DNA from: Acidobacteriota bacterium
GTDB lineage: Bacteria; Acidobacteriota; Terriglobia; Acidiferrales; UBA7541
Direction: 5' to 3'
DNA: 5,878 bases
Assembly: GCA_003133505.1 (NCBI GenBank)
Contig: PKXT01000125.1
Location: 4,389-10,266 of the forward strand
Within the stretch, counting starts at the first letter, position 1. Every line of letters begins with the position of its first letter. Both the position numbers and the translations under genes were made by a program. The notes beneath the pieces were generated by a model. It did no database searches, was not told the DNA's origin, and saw nothing but the letters and a program-made list of their open reading frames with translations. Positions 5,841 to 5,878 of the stretch are shown in pieces.

Positions 5841-5878
5841 CTGGGTTCGGACCAATACAACTCGTTCCATCTAGGCGG

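Noticed and set aside
5334..5870. Minus-strand open frame of 178 codons over the end of the second secreted-protein gene
   Set aside because: It is wholly antisense to the conserved core of the paralogue, and no motif or convincing ribosome-binding site was noticed. It is a GC-driven shadow.

Overview
The window carries five protein genes and reads like a piece of a moderately GC-rich, Gram-negative-type chromosome. The best guess for its source is the phylum Acidobacteriota. That guess rests on the style of the two large secreted proteins, which I recall as a multicopy hypothetical family common in soil bacteria, and on the modC and SDR sequences. There is no rRNA or other phylogenetic marker here, so the assignment is an inference. 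I see no tRNA, CRISPR array, transposase or phage gene.

Left part (1-1260, + strand): the 3' end of a molybdate ABC-transporter ATPase gene (modC, 5' end outside the window) is followed after about 33-42 bp by a complete classical short-chain dehydrogenase/reductase. They are co-oriented and could share a transcript, although no functional link between them is obvious.

Middle (1261-2361): a short convergent gap (1261-1333, nothing recognisable) separates the SDR from a minus-strand SAM-dependent methyltransferase of the gamma-tocopherol-methyltransferase-like type. The methyltransferase is divergent from the next gene. The short divergent spacer holds ribosome-binding sites for both genes. 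A near-consensus sigma-70 promoter (TTGACA, 17 bp, TAAATT) points rightwards, and its -35 box sits on the methyltransferase start codon.

Right part (2362-5840, + strand): two tandem paralogous genes encode exported proteins of 531 and 537 residues with no assigned function. Each has a Sec signal peptide ending in ASA|QN, a conserved N-terminal segment and a core with eight cysteines at matching places. Strand-rich repeated motifs suggest a beta-propeller-like extracytoplasmic fold. The 269 bp between them contains a rho-independent terminator, a second perfect 14-bp hairpin without a T-tract, a possible promoter and a leader that can fold. The two copies therefore probably form separate transcription units. 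The window ends 38 bp after the second copy, so further copies downstream cannot be excluded.

The least explained content is the duplicated secreted family and its intergenic control region. The other three genes belong to familiar families, but their exact substrates (SDR, methyltransferase) cannot be read from sequence alone.
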